Assembly (NCBI RefSeq): GCF_017581925.1
Contig: NZ_JAGEVG010000014.1
Span: forward strand, 1 to 64,000
DNA: 64,000 bases
Origin: Gelidibacter pelagius
GTDB lineage: Bacteria; Bacteroidota; Bacteroidia; Flavobacteriales; Flavobacteriaceae
Direction: 5' to 3'
Of this stretch, positions 27,304 through 34,673 are shown piece by piece. The notes beneath the pieces were generated by a model that was given only the letters and a program-made list of their open reading frames with translations, did no database searches and was not told the DNA's origin. Each line of letters starts with the position of its first letter. Position 1 is the first letter of the stretch. The translations under genes were made by a program, and so were the position numbers.

Positions 27304-28620
27304 TTAATATCTGTAATATTCCGGTTTGTAAGGCCCTTCAACCGCAACACCAATATATTCAGCTTGATCGTCTTTTAGTTCAGTCAATTCCACACCAATT
27401 TTAGATAAGTGTAAAAAGGCTACTTTTTCATCTAAATGTTTTGGCAACATATATACTTCATTTTTGTAAGCGTCTCTGTTGGTCCACAATTCGATTTGTG
27501 CTAAAGTTTGGTTGGTGAATGAATTACTCATTACAAAACTTGGGTGCCCAGTAGCGCAACCTAAGTTTACCAATCGGCCTTCGGCTAAAACAATAATATC
27601 CTTACCATCAATCGTGTATTTGTCAACCTGAGGTTTGATTTCGACTTTTGACGCACCATGGTTTTTATTTAACCAATCCATTTGAATTTCGTTATCAAAG
27701 TGACCGATGTTACAGACTACTGCTTTGTCTTTCATTGCTTCAAAATGTTCAGCACGAACGATATCCTTGTTTCCAGTAGTTGTAATTACAATATCAGCAT
27801 TGGCAACAACAGTTTCAAGACGTTTAACTTCAAAACCATCCATTGCGGCTTGTAATGCACAAATTGGATCGATTTCGGTAACGGTTACAATACTCCCAGC
27901 ACCTTTAAAGGACGCTGCCGTACCTTTACCAACATCACCATAACCACAAACCACCACACGTTTTCCAGCCAGCATCAAGTCAGTTGCACGACGTACAGCA
28001 TCAACAGCACTTTCTTTACAGCCGTATTTGTTGTCAAATTTCGATTTTGTTACAGAATCATTGACGTTGATTGCAGGCATAGATAAGGTGCCGTTTTTCA
28101 TACGCTCGTAAAGTCTGTGGACACCTGTAGTTGTTTCTTCAGAAAGTCCGTTGATTCCAGCCATTAACTCTGGATATTGATCAAAAACCATATTGGTCAA
28201 ATCGCCACCATCGTCCAAAATCATGTTTAATGGTTGTCTGTCTTCACCAAAAAATAAGGTTTGTTCAATACACCAATTAAATTCCTCTTCGGTCATTCCT
28301 TTCCATGCGTACACCGGAATTCCAGCAGCGGCAATTGCAGCAGCAGCTTGATCCTGTGTTGAGAAAATATTACAAGAGCTCCAAGTTACATCTGCACCAA
28401 GAGCGATTAAAGTTTCTATCAACACAGCCGTTTGAATGGTCATGTGTAAACATCCTGCAATACGAGCGCCTTTCAGTGGTTGCGAGTCTCCATATTCTTC
28501 ACGAAGGCTCATTAATCCCGGCATTTCAGCTTCAGCCAGTTCGATTTCTTTTCTTCCCCATTCCGCAAGCGATATGTCTTTTACTTTATAAGGTACGTAA
28601 GGCAATGTTTTAGTATTCAT
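27304..28620 (-). CDS. ahcY: Adenosylhomocysteinase
   Basis: 438-residue NAD-dependent S-adenosylhomocysteine hydrolase, which splits SAH into adenosine and homocysteine and keeps methylation running. Motifs: '[21 protein letters not shown]', '[10 protein letters not shown]', the NAD loop '[15 protein letters not shown]', '[11 protein letters not shown]', and the C-terminal 'KPEYYRY' with the Lys-Tyr that reaches the partner's NAD site. Full length for the tetrameric bacterial form. A -7 box (TATCTTTG, minus strand, 28747-28754) lies 127 bp upstream, giving a leader of about 120 nt in which I see no known riboswitch. Confidence 0.97.
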   Translation of the reverse strand: MNTKTLPYVPYKVKDISLAEWGRKEIELAEAEMPGLMSLREEYGDSQPLKGARIAGCLHMTIQTAVLIETLIALGADVTWSSCNIFSTQDQAAAAIAAAGIPVYAWKGMTEEEFNWCIEQTLFFGEDRQPLNMILDDGGDLTNMVFDQYPELMAGINGLSEETTTGVHRLYERMKNGTLSMPAINVNDSVTKSKFDNKYGCKESAVDAVRRATDLMLAGKRVVVCGYGDVGKGTAASFKGAGSIVTVTEIDPICALQAAMDGFEVKRLETVVANADIVITTTGNKDIVRAEHFEAMKDKAVVCNIGHFDNEIQMDWLNKNHGASKVEIKPQVDKYTIDGKDIIVLAEGRLVNLGCATGHPSFVMSNSFTNQTLAQIELWTNRDAYKNEVYMLPKHLDEKVAFLHLSKIGVELTELKDDQAEYIGVAVEGPYKPEYYRY

Positions 28621-28691
28621 CTGTTATGTTTTAATTGTTTTCAATAGAATTTATACAATCCTGTAATAATATGTTTTCTAAACAAGCGATG

Positions 28692-28722
28692 TTGTGTAGC
28701 GAATTACATAATTGTATATTTG
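28692..28722 (+). promoter_or_regulatory. Promoter of the phosphopantetheinyl transferase gene
   Basis: TTG (28692-28694), 20-bp spacer, TATATTTG (28715-28722), a near-ideal Bacteroidota promoter; start codon 55 bp downstream. The divergent ahcY -7 box (28747-28754, minus strand) overlaps the leader. Confidence 0.6.
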
Positions 28723-28777
28723 TTTCTATAATTTATTATGCGACTGCAAAGATAATTAATAACTTCGAGAAACTTAA

Positions 28778-29401
28778 ATGCCATTATATAAAACCATTAC
28801 CCCAAATTCACAAACTACTGTTAAAATCTGGCAGATAACGGAATCCTACGAAGAGCTCATGCAGCCCATCACCTTAAGAGATGAATGCATGACACGTGTT
28901 TTGGGGATGAAAAGTGAACTCCATCAACGCGGATTTTTAAGCGTGCGCCATCTCTTGGCAGAATTTGGTTACACCGACCATGATTTGTATTATGACGAAA
29001 ATGGAAAACCTCACCTTAAAGACGGTAAGTACATCTCAATCACCCATTCTTTTACATTTTCAGGAGTTATTGTTAGTGATCATGAAGTTGGGATAGACAT
29101 TGAAAAACAACGTGAGAAAATAGCGGTAATCGCGCATAAATTTATTGGTTATGAATTCGATTATTTAGTGGCTACTGCCGATGATTATATCAATAAATTG
29201 ACCGTCATCTGGTGTATCAAAGAATCTTTGTACAAATTGTTTGCCACGCCAGGCATGATGTTTAGACACCATTTTTTGGTCATTCCCTTCATGGTGAAAG
29301 ATGAAGAGACGGTGGCTTGGATTGATTATGAAGATAGAAAATACAGATATAACACCCATTTTTTTGAGTTTGAAGGTTTTACCTGTGCTTATGTTTATTA
29401 G
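28778..29401 (+). CDS. 4'-phosphopantetheinyl transferase superfamily protein
   Basis: 207 residues. The enzyme moves the 4'-phosphopantetheine of CoA onto a carrier-protein serine. Both signature motifs are present: 'HEVGIDIEKQREKI' (Mg-binding Asp/Glu, about 100-113) and 'WCIKESLYKLF' (W/F-x-x-K-E-x-x-x-K, about 146-156), with 'YISITHSFTFSGVIVSD' (the SxSHS-like strand) before them. Length fits Sfp/Gsp-like monomers rather than AcpS. No NRPS, PKS or fatty-acid genes are nearby, so the target carrier protein is not evident. Confidence 0.88.
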   Translation: MPLYKTITPNSQTTVKIWQITESYEELMQPITLRDECMTRVLGMKSELHQRGFLSVRHLLAEFGYTDHDLYYDENGKPHLKDGKYISITHSFTFSGVIVSDHEVGIDIEKQREKIAVIAHKFIGYEFDYLVATADDYINKLTVIWCIKESLYKLFATPGMMFRHHFLVIPFMVKDEETVAWIDYEDRKYRYNTHFFEFEGFTCAYVY

Positions 29402-29591
29402 GCATGAGGGATTAGGCGAGACGTAAATAGGGATGAGGTATGAGGGAATAGTAGTTGAGATTTAGTGTACACGATTGGCAGAAAATTTCAAACGAAAATA
29501 TACAGAAACCTTCGATAGCCATCGGGACGTGGCTAAAAAAATATTGACATCAAAATTTCAAATAGATTTATAGAAAAACATTCGTGTATTC
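29402..29591. repeat. Composite repeat region (heptamer array and CGTGGCTAAAAA motif)
   Basis: 29402-29458 is a degenerate G-rich array with about 7-bp period (GGCATGA, GGGATTA, GGCGAGA, then GGGATGA, GGTATGA, GGGAATA). CGTGGCTAAAAA occurs at 29524-29535 and again at 29591-29602, and inverted near 127-137 at the left end of the window, with the flank ATCGGGACGTGG related to CGTCCCGACAGC there. The second copy overlaps the start codon of the next gene. Confidence 0.65.
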
Positions 29592-30362
29592 GTGGCTAAA
29601 AAGAAGAATTTATATCAAGATGTATTAACTGCTATTTCTCGAAAGGAAAGGTTGCTGGCAGTCTTGATTGATCCTGACAAAATGAAATGGGAAAAAGTTC
29701 CAGATTTTATGATCAAATTGAATGCCTCACTGGCCACTCATATTTTTGTTGGTGGAAGTACGGTTGAAGAAAATCAAACCGATCTTTTGATTCAGGAATT
29801 AAAACGATGGACCAATTTGCCAATCCTAATTTTCCCCGGAGATGTCTCTCAATTATCATCCCACGCCGATGGCTTGTTGTTTTTGTCATTGGTTTCGGGT
29901 AGAAATCCTGATTATTTGATCGGTAAACAGGTTGAAGCGGTTCCAGTGTTGAGGACTATGCAACTTGAAATTATTCCAACGGGTTACCTGTTAATTGAAA
30001 ATGGAAAGGAAACGGCAGTACAACGCGTAACCAACACCCAACCTTTAAATAGACTAAATATTCAGGCTATTGTCGATACCGCAAAAGCAGCGGAACTTTT
30101 AGGAATGAAATGTATTTATCTCGAAGCCGGAAGTGGAGCGATTGATCCTGTCAATTCTGAAATTATTCATGCTGTAAAACAGGAATTACAAATTCCGTTA
30201 ATCGTTGGGGGCGGTATAAAATCTAAAAAACAACTGGATGCTGCTTATGAGTCTGGGGCAGATTTGGTGGTAATTGGAACGGCATTTGAAGAAAATGAAC
30301 TGTTTTTTGAGGAGATAAAGGCTTCAATAGAATTTGAACATTTGAGCAACGAAGAAAAATAA
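29592..30362 (+). CDS. pcrB: Geranylgeranylglyceryl/heptaprenylglyceryl phosphate synthase
   Basis: 256-residue TIM-barrel prenyltransferase that joins glycerol-1-phosphate and a polyprenyl diphosphate, the first step of archaeal-type ether lipids. Motifs: 'LLAVLIDPDKM' at strand 1, 'IFVGGSTVEEN', 'LPILIFPGDVSQLSSHADGLLFLSLVSGRNP', 'YLEAGSGA', and the phosphate loops 'IVGGGIKS' and 'VVIGTAFEE'. This is the group II GGGPS form known from Flavobacterium. The start is GTG (29592); there is no ATG before residue 30, and the GTG lies inside a dispersed repeat (ATTCGTGGCTAAAAA). No G1P dehydrogenase is in the window. Confidence 0.93.
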   Translation: MAKKKNLYQDVLTAISRKERLLAVLIDPDKMKWEKVPDFMIKLNASLATHIFVGGSTVEENQTDLLIQELKRWTNLPILIFPGDVSQLSSHADGLLFLSLVSGRNPDYLIGKQVEAVPVLRTMQLEIIPTGYLLIENGKETAVQRVTNTQPLNRLNIQAIVDTAKAAELLGMKCIYLEAGSGAIDPVNSEIIHAVKQELQIPLIVGGGIKSKKQLDAAYESGADLVVIGTAFEENELFFEEIKASIEFEHLSNEEK

Positions 30363-30402
30363 ATGACCATTCGTATTAAGTAAAAAATAAGTTTAACTAA
30401 AT

Positions 30403-30428
30403 AGAGATTCCTGCTTTCGCAGGAAGAG
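30403..30428 (+). repeat. Start-proximal palindrome, copy 3
   Basis: AGAGATTCCTGCTTTCGCAG then GAAGAG: perfect TTCCTGC / GCAGGAA stem around TTTC. It ends 2-5 nt before the ATG at 30431 and has the same orientation to its gene as the copies at 2436, 4355 and 55807. Confidence 0.85.
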
Positions 30429-30430
30429 TT

Positions 30431-30691
30431 ATGAAAATATCAGTAGAATTAACCTTTACGCCTTTGCATGATGACTATGAACCAAGCATCATTCATTTTA
30501 TAAAAAAGTTAAGAGCTTCAGGGCTTACGGTTTTGGAAAACCCTTTAAGCACGCAGGTTTATGGCGATTATGATGCCGTCATGCCGCTTTTGATGACCGA
30601 GATAAAAGAGGCGTTTACCTTAATAGAACGCGGTTTGATCTATATGAAAATTGTCAAATCTGATAGACACGACTATGAGTCACATTTTTGA
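30431..30691 (+). CDS. Thiamine-binding protein (MTH1187/YkoF family)
   Basis: 86-residue cytoplasmic ferredoxin-like-fold protein. 'MKISVELTFTPLHDDYEPSI' and 'LENPLSTQVYGDYDAVM' match the Thiamine_BP family (MTH1187, HMP/thiamine-binding half of YkoF). The position at the head of a transporter/kinase operon, with a TPP-riboswitch-controlled receptor 4 kb downstream, supports a role in thiamine handling. It overlaps the next gene by 17 bp. Confidence 0.85.
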   Translation: MKISVELTFTPLHDDYEPSIIHFIKKLRASGLTVLENPLSTQVYGDYDAVMPLLMTEIKEAFTLIERGLIYMKIVKSDRHDYESHF

Positions 30692-31307
30692 TTTCCTTTT
30701 CGGCCAATATTCAGGTTATGATACCATAGATATTGTTTTAGAAATTGTAGCTGTTATCTTCGGATTTCTTTCAGTTTGGAGCTCTAAAGAAAATAATATT
30801 TGGGTGTTTCCTACCGGAATGATCAGTACGGGGATTTTTGTGTATCTGCTCTTAAAGTGGGAGCTTTTGGGAGACATGATGATCAATGGGTACTATTTCA
30901 TTATGAGTATTTATGGATGGTATATTTGGACCAGAAAGGTCGATAGCACACATGTCACTCCAATTTCAAGAACGACATCATGGGAGCATAAAATGAGTGC
31001 CGTCATTTTTATGGTAACCTTAGGCTTTGTCTTCATCGTTTATCAAACCTTTGATAAATGGACCAGTTGGGTGGCTTATGTTGATACGATTACGACGGCC
31101 ATATTCTTTGTGGGCATGTGGCTTATGGCAAGACGTAAAGTAGAGAATTGGATTTATTGGATTATTGGAGATCTAATTTCTATTCCACTTTATTTCTATA
31201 AAGGTTTTACCTTTACCAGCATTCAATATTTTGGATTTACCTTTATAGCGATTTATGGATATATAGCATGGAAGAAAAGCTTAAACAAGACCCTTCAGAT
31301 TGCATAA
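30675..31307 (+). CDS. pnuT: PnuC/PnuT-family vitamin transporter
   Basis: 210 residues with about seven membrane helices. Family strings: 'ENNIWVFPTGMISTGIFVYLL' region, 'YYFIMSIYGWYIW', and the C-terminal 'MWLMARRKVENWIYWIIGD' with the conserved W-R-x-x-E-N-W. The family includes PnuC (nicotinamide riboside) and PnuT (thiamine), which cannot be told apart by motif here; the gene before it encodes a thiamine-binding protein, so I favour PnuT. It is a facilitator that relies on a kinase to trap the vitamin, and a kinase gene follows with a 40-bp overlap. ATG at 30675 fits the family start better than 30651. Confidence 0.85.
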   Translation: MSHIFDFLFGQYSGYDTIDIVLEIVAVIFGFLSVWSSKENNIWVFPTGMISTGIFVYLLLKWELLGDMMINGYYFIMSIYGWYIWTRKVDSTHVTPISRTTSWEHKMSAVIFMVTLGFVFIVYQTFDKWTSWVAYVDTITTAIFFVGMWLMARRKVENWIYWIIGDLISIPLYFYKGFTFTSIQYFGFTFIAIYGYIAWKKSLNKTLQIA

Positions 31308-31834
31308 AAGTAGTCTTGTTTGGCCCTGAGTCAACTGGGAAAAGTACTTTAGCGATGCAATTGGCCGAACATTATAACACAGTTTATGTGCCTGAGTACT
31401 CCCGGATTTATGCTGAAGAGAAGCTACGCTTCGGAAAAATATTGACCTTAAATGATGTGCTGCCAATTGCAGAAGGTCAAATGCGACTCGAAAACGAACT
31501 GGCTCCAAAAGCAAACACTGTGCTTATTTGCGACACCGATTTATTGGAAACCAAAGTCTATTCAGAATCCTATTATGATGGGATCTGTGATCCGGTTCTG
31601 GAAAAATATGCCATACAAAACACCTACGATCTCTACTTTTTGACTTATATTGATATGCCATGGGTAGCTGACGATTTAAGAGACCGCCCCCATGACCGGG
31701 AAGCTATGTTTGAGGCCTTTGAAAATGCGTTAAAGACATATAGCAAACCCTACATTTTATTGAAAGGATCTATTGAGGAGCGATTTAAGCTGGCGGTAGA
31801 TCAAATTGATGAACTTATAAAAATGAAAGCGTGA
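31268..31834 (+). CDS. NadR-like P-loop kinase (predicted vitamin kinase)
   Basis: 188 residues. Walker A 'VVLFGPESTGKSTLAMQLAEHY' region with GPESTGKST (about 17-25), 'YVPEYSRIYAEE', 'LICDTDLLETKVYSE' (Walker B-like), and 'DDLRDRPHDREAMFE'. These match the C-terminal ribosylnicotinamide-kinase domain of NadR (AAA_28), without the nucleotidyltransferase part. Between a PnuC/PnuT transporter and a DUF4301 gene, it is likely to phosphorylate the imported vitamin; the thiamine context makes thiamine or its precursor an alternative to nicotinamide riboside. It ends in a GTGA overlap with the next start. Confidence 0.85.
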   Translation: MEEKLKQDPSDCIKVVLFGPESTGKSTLAMQLAEHYNTVYVPEYSRIYAEEKLRFGKILTLNDVLPIAEGQMRLENELAPKANTVLICDTDLLETKVYSESYYDGICDPVLEKYAIQNTYDLYFLTYIDMPWVADDLRDRPHDREAMFEAFENALKTYSKPYILLKGSIEERFKLAVDQIDELIKMKA

Positions 31835-33384
31835 AATTTACAGAAAAAGATATCCAACAAATTGATAAAAAAGGCTTGACTTTAGCTCAGATCCATTCGC
31901 AACTTGAACTTTTTGAAACAGGGGTGCCATTTGTGAATCTTAATTCGGCAGCAACTATAGATAATGGTATTGTAAAATGTTCTGATGCTTCAAAAACGCA
32001 CTATATCAATTATTTTGATGCCAAAAGAAATGGATTTTCCATCGCCAAATTTGTTCCTGCATCTGGTGCCGCTACCCGAATGTTCAAAACCTTGTTTCGG
32101 TTTATTGATGAATACGTCCCAGAAGATGAAACCATAAATTCTTTTGTCAATAAACATAAAGATGCTGATTTGTCCTTGTTTTTTGTGGGTATGGAAAAGT
32201 TGCCTTTTTATGATAGGGTCCTTGAGCAATTAAAAGCTTTTTATCCAGATTACACCTCATTTTCTAAGGATAGGCAAAAACTGGTATTCGTCAAAACGAT
32301 GATGGACGAGGATAAGATGAATTATGGGTTCTACCCAAAAGGACTGTTGCCCTTTCATGAGTATAAAGATCATTTGGCTACGGCCTTTGAAGAGCATCTA
32401 TTTGAAGCATCGTTATATGCATCCACAAACAACATAGCTTTTCTACATTTTACAATCTCAGAAGTCTATAAAGAAATGTTTGATGACGAATTTACACGCA
32501 TTCAGGACATCGTAGAGCATAAAACAAATACCAAATTCAATATTTCTTTCTCTTATCAAAAGGAATCAACCGATACGATTGCTGTCACTCCCGAAAACGA
32601 ACTTTTCCGGGAAGACGATGGACAATTAACTTTTAGACCCTCAGGACATGGTGCGCTGTTGGAGAATTTGAACCAATTGGACTCAGATGTCATTTTTATA
32701 AAGAATATTGATAATGTCGTGGTCTATAAATATGAGGATGAGGTGGCTGAGTACAAAAAAATGTTGGGCGGTATGTTGCTCGAGATTCAGCAGGAGGTAT
32801 TTCAACATTTGAAGCATCTTGAAAATGGAGAGGTTTCAGAAGAGGATATTCTCAATATTTCTGATTTTTTAGTTAATAAATTGAATGTCGTTATTAGCTC
32901 TGAGTTCGAGAAATATTCCACAAAACATCAAATTGAATATTTATTTGACAGATTGAACAGGCCCATCCGAATCTGCGGGATGGTTAAAAACGAAGGCGAA
33001 CCTGGAGGTGGTCCATTTTGGGTAAAGGACGAAAAAGGGCAAATCTCGCTACAAATTGTGGAGTCGGCACAAATTGATACAGACAATAAAAAGCAAAATG
33101 AAATTTTAATGAACGCTACACATTTCAATCCTGTCGATTTGGTTTGTGGCATCAAAAATTTCAAAGGAGAAGTTTTTAACCTTCAAGAATTTGTGGATCC
33201 AAAAACCGCTTTTATCACCAAGAAAACTAAAGCCGGAAAGGATTTGATGGCTTTGGAATTGCCGGGACTTTGGAACGGCAGTATGGCAAGTTGGAATACG
33301 ATTTTTGTTGAAGTGCCATTAATAACTTTTAATCCTGTAAAAACGGTCACTGATTTATTGAAACCGACGCATCAAATTGAGTAG
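31831..33384 (+). CDS. DUF4301 family protein
   Basis: 517 residues, soluble, no signal peptide. Recognised as DUF4301 from 'FVPASGAATRMFKTLF' (about 70-85, nucleotide-sugar-transferase-like loop), 'FYPKGLLPFHEY' (about 168-180), 'FRPSGHGALLENLNQL' (about 268-283), and 'GEPGGGPFWV' (about 390-400). The family is conserved in Bacteroidota and uncharacterised; the GAATRMFK and SGHGALL motifs suggest a nucleotidyltransferase-like active site. The start is GTG in a 4-bp GTGA overlap with the kinase stop, so the two are translationally coupled and probably act together. Confidence 0.85.
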   Translation: MKFTEKDIQQIDKKGLTLAQIHSQLELFETGVPFVNLNSAATIDNGIVKCSDASKTHYINYFDAKRNGFSIAKFVPASGAATRMFKTLFRFIDEYVPEDETINSFVNKHKDADLSLFFVGMEKLPFYDRVLEQLKAFYPDYTSFSKDRQKLVFVKTMMDEDKMNYGFYPKGLLPFHEYKDHLATAFEEHLFEASLYASTNNIAFLHFTISEVYKEMFDDEFTRIQDIVEHKTNTKFNISFSYQKESTDTIAVTPENELFREDDGQLTFRPSGHGALLENLNQLDSDVIFIKNIDNVVVYKYEDEVAEYKKMLGGMLLEIQQEVFQHLKHLENGEVSEEDILNISDFLVNKLNVVISSEFEKYSTKHQIEYLFDRLNRPIRICGMVKNEGEPGGGPFWVKDEKGQISLQIVESAQIDTDNKKQNEILMNATHFNPVDLVCGIKNFKGEVFNLQEFVDPKTAFITKKTKAGKDLMALELPGLWNGSMASWNTIFVEVPLITFNPVKTVTDLLKPTHQIE

Positions 33385-33390
33385 TGAGCA

Positions 33391-33465
33391 GCCTGCCCGT
33401 ACGATTGGCCTGTGTGTGTATGGTTAGAAAAAAATGCATCCGGGCGGGTCAGCAGTCTTCGGACA
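33391..33465. repeat. Imperfect palindrome repeat between DUF4301 and arfB
   Basis: CCTGCCCGTACG near 33392 and CATCCGGGCGGGTCAGC near 33436-33452 form GC-rich arms around an A/T-rich middle, unlike the surrounding composition. CCTGCCCG/CGGGCGGG recalls the elements at 38363-38438 and 47506-47528. Confidence 0.45.
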
Positions 33466-33484
33466 GTTTTTTTAAAATAATACC

Positions 33485-33889
33485 ATGAACAAAGACATTC
33501 TACAATCGGAATTGCAATTTAAAGCGGTGAGAAGTTCAGGTGCTGGAGGGCAGAATGTCAATAAAGTGGCCTCAAAAGTGGAACTCATTTTTGATTTGGA
33601 AGCTTCAAACGGACTGACTGACGATGAAAAAGCTTTATTGAAACAAAACCTTAGGACCCGACTTACCAAAGAAAATGTCCTCTTGCTTCAATGTGAAGAG
33701 AGTAGGAGTCAGCATAAAAACAAAACGCTTGTGGTGCAACGTTTTTTCGATCTTATCAAAGAAGGATTGATCATTCCAAAAAAACGCATTCCCACCAAAA
33801 CACCAAGATCGGTAGTTAGAAAACGATTGAAGGCAAAGCGAAAAACTTCGGATAAAAAAGCGGGTAGAAGACCACCGGAAATAGAATAG
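33485..33889 (+). CDS. arfB: Alternative ribosome-rescue peptidyl-tRNA hydrolase ArfB
   Basis: 134 residues. Class I release-factor-like catalytic domain with the GGQ motif in 'RSSGAGGQNVNKVASKVELIF' region (about residues 19-26), then a Lys/Arg-rich C-terminal tail ('RKRLKAKRKTSDKKAGRRPP') that in ArfB/YaeJ enters the empty mRNA channel. It lacks codon-recognition domains, so it frees stalled ribosomes on non-stop mRNA. It may be the last gene of the vitamin operon but is separated by 100 bp of repeat-containing sequence. Confidence 0.93.
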   Translation: MNKDILQSELQFKAVRSSGAGGQNVNKVASKVELIFDLEASNGLTDDEKALLKQNLRTRLTKENVLLLQCEESRSQHKNKTLVVQRFFDLIKEGLIIPKKRIPTKTPRSVVRKRLKAKRKTSDKKAGRRPPEIE

Positions 33890-34320
33890 GGCTCAGAAGG
33901 CAGTGTTCAGTCCTCAGTAGGTAGTCCTCAGTAGGCAGTCCTCAGTCGGCAGTCCTCAGTCGGCAGTCTCCATCGCAATACCTCTGACATCATTTTTTAA
34001 CCATTACTATTACGATTAATTATTATCTCTGCGTCTCCGCGTCTCTGCGTATCAGCCCACTCAATGAATTTAGGTTTCCTATTTTTTTAGACACGAATTA
34101 CTCAAATTATCACGGATTTTGAAATTTCACTAATTCCAAATTGCCATTTACAAGATAATTTTTCGCTTAAATAATTCGGAAATTTGATCTTTTTGGAACG
34201 CTGATCACACAGATTTCTTATGAATTTCACTGATTTTTTAGGCAAATGTTTTCTGTATAATCTGCGAGAGATGTAGAGTGTTTTTTTGAATTATAGCGAA
34301 AATAAATTTAATCGCAATTC
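33890..34320. other. Repeat-filled intergenic region
   Basis: No gene. From left to right: the CAGTC heptamer array (33901-33970); three near-identical 8-mers CTCTGCGT/CTCCGCGT/CTCTGCGT (34027-34050); ACACGAATTACTC...TCACGGATT (34091-34118); and ATCACACAGATTTCTTATG...CACTGATT (34204-34237). The last three are forms I recognise as frequent intergenic 'debris' repeats in Bacteroidota. The riboswitch promoter follows at 34325-34354. Confidence 0.7.
33901..33970. repeat. CAGTC heptamer array (ten units)
   Basis: Ten 7-bp units with cores CAGTC, CAGTA, TAGTC: CAGTGTT, CAGTCCT, CAGTAGG, TAGTCCT, CAGTAGG, CAGTCCT, CAGTCGG, CAGTCCT, CAGTCGG, CAGTCTC. Alternating CCT/CGG ends give a 14-bp super-period. 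Same unit as 3531-3573. Confidence 0.9.
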
Positions 34321-34324
34321 ATAC

Positions 34325-34354
34325 TTCAAAAATCGTAAATCCTTTATATCTTTG
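34325..34354 (+). promoter_or_regulatory. Promoter of the TPP riboswitch / receptor transcript
   Basis: TTC (34325-34327), 19-bp spacer, TATCTTTG (34347-34354). Transcription would start near 34360, directly at the foot of the riboswitch P1 strand. Confidence 0.6.
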
Positions 34355-34360
34355 CACCGT

Positions 34361-34522
34361 TCTCAAAAAAGGGGTGCCTGATAGATTGAAGGTCGAAGAT
34401 TGGAGATTGATGATTGTTGAATTAATAGGATTCAAAAATCAGAAATCAAAGATCAAAAATCAACAATCAAATCGGCTGAGATCATACCCATTGAACCTAG
34501 AACGGATAATGCCGTTTAGGGA
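34361..34522 (+). promoter_or_regulatory. TPP riboswitch (THI element) with enlarged P3
   Basis: Conserved core read directly: GGGGTGCC (34371-34378), GGCTGAGAT (34474-34482), ACCC (34487-34490), TTGAACCTA (34491-34499), stem AACGG/CCGTT (34501-34505 and 34512-34516) around ATAATG, then TAGGGA (34517-34522). P2 is GGGT/ACCC, P3 GCC/GGC, P4 CCTA/TAGG. Between GCC and GGC lies an unusually long arm of about 95 nt whose two sides are complementary heptamer arrays. It precedes the TonB-dependent receptor by 152 nt, so thiamine pyrophosphate should repress that receptor. Confidence 0.93.
34379..34473. repeat. Complementary heptamer arrays forming the riboswitch P3 arm
   Basis: Left array 34384-34422 (GATTGAA, GGTCGAA, GATTGGA, GATTGAT, GATTGTT), right array 34431-34472 (AATCAGA, AATCAAA, GATCAAA, AATCAAC, AATCAAA). 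Position i faces 68852-i without a bulge over 34376-34476; about 28 of 43 positions between 34379 and 34421 can pair. Confidence 0.8.
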
Positions 34523-34673
34523 TATAAGTTTTAAAATAGGTCTAAAGACTTAATTAACGGTTGCCGGCAAAAATCTTATTAAGATACCGCTAAGTTTTAA
34601 AGCTTAACAAAATCATTTAATTTTTAACTAAGAATAATTACCTCTTTTTATTCGTCTAAATTTATTTATTCGA

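Noticed and set aside
28621-28742. Riboswitch in the ahcY leader (SAH- or SAM-type)
   Set aside because: The leader lacks the conserved cores of known SAM or SAH riboswitches.
29402-29591. Possible promoter-less small gene between the PPTase and GGGPS genes
   Set aside because: All of it is repeat sequence with no open frame of note.
34523-34673. Expression-platform terminator for the TPP riboswitch
   Set aside because: Only short weak inverted repeats are visible; I could not support a terminator or a defined anti-SD helix.
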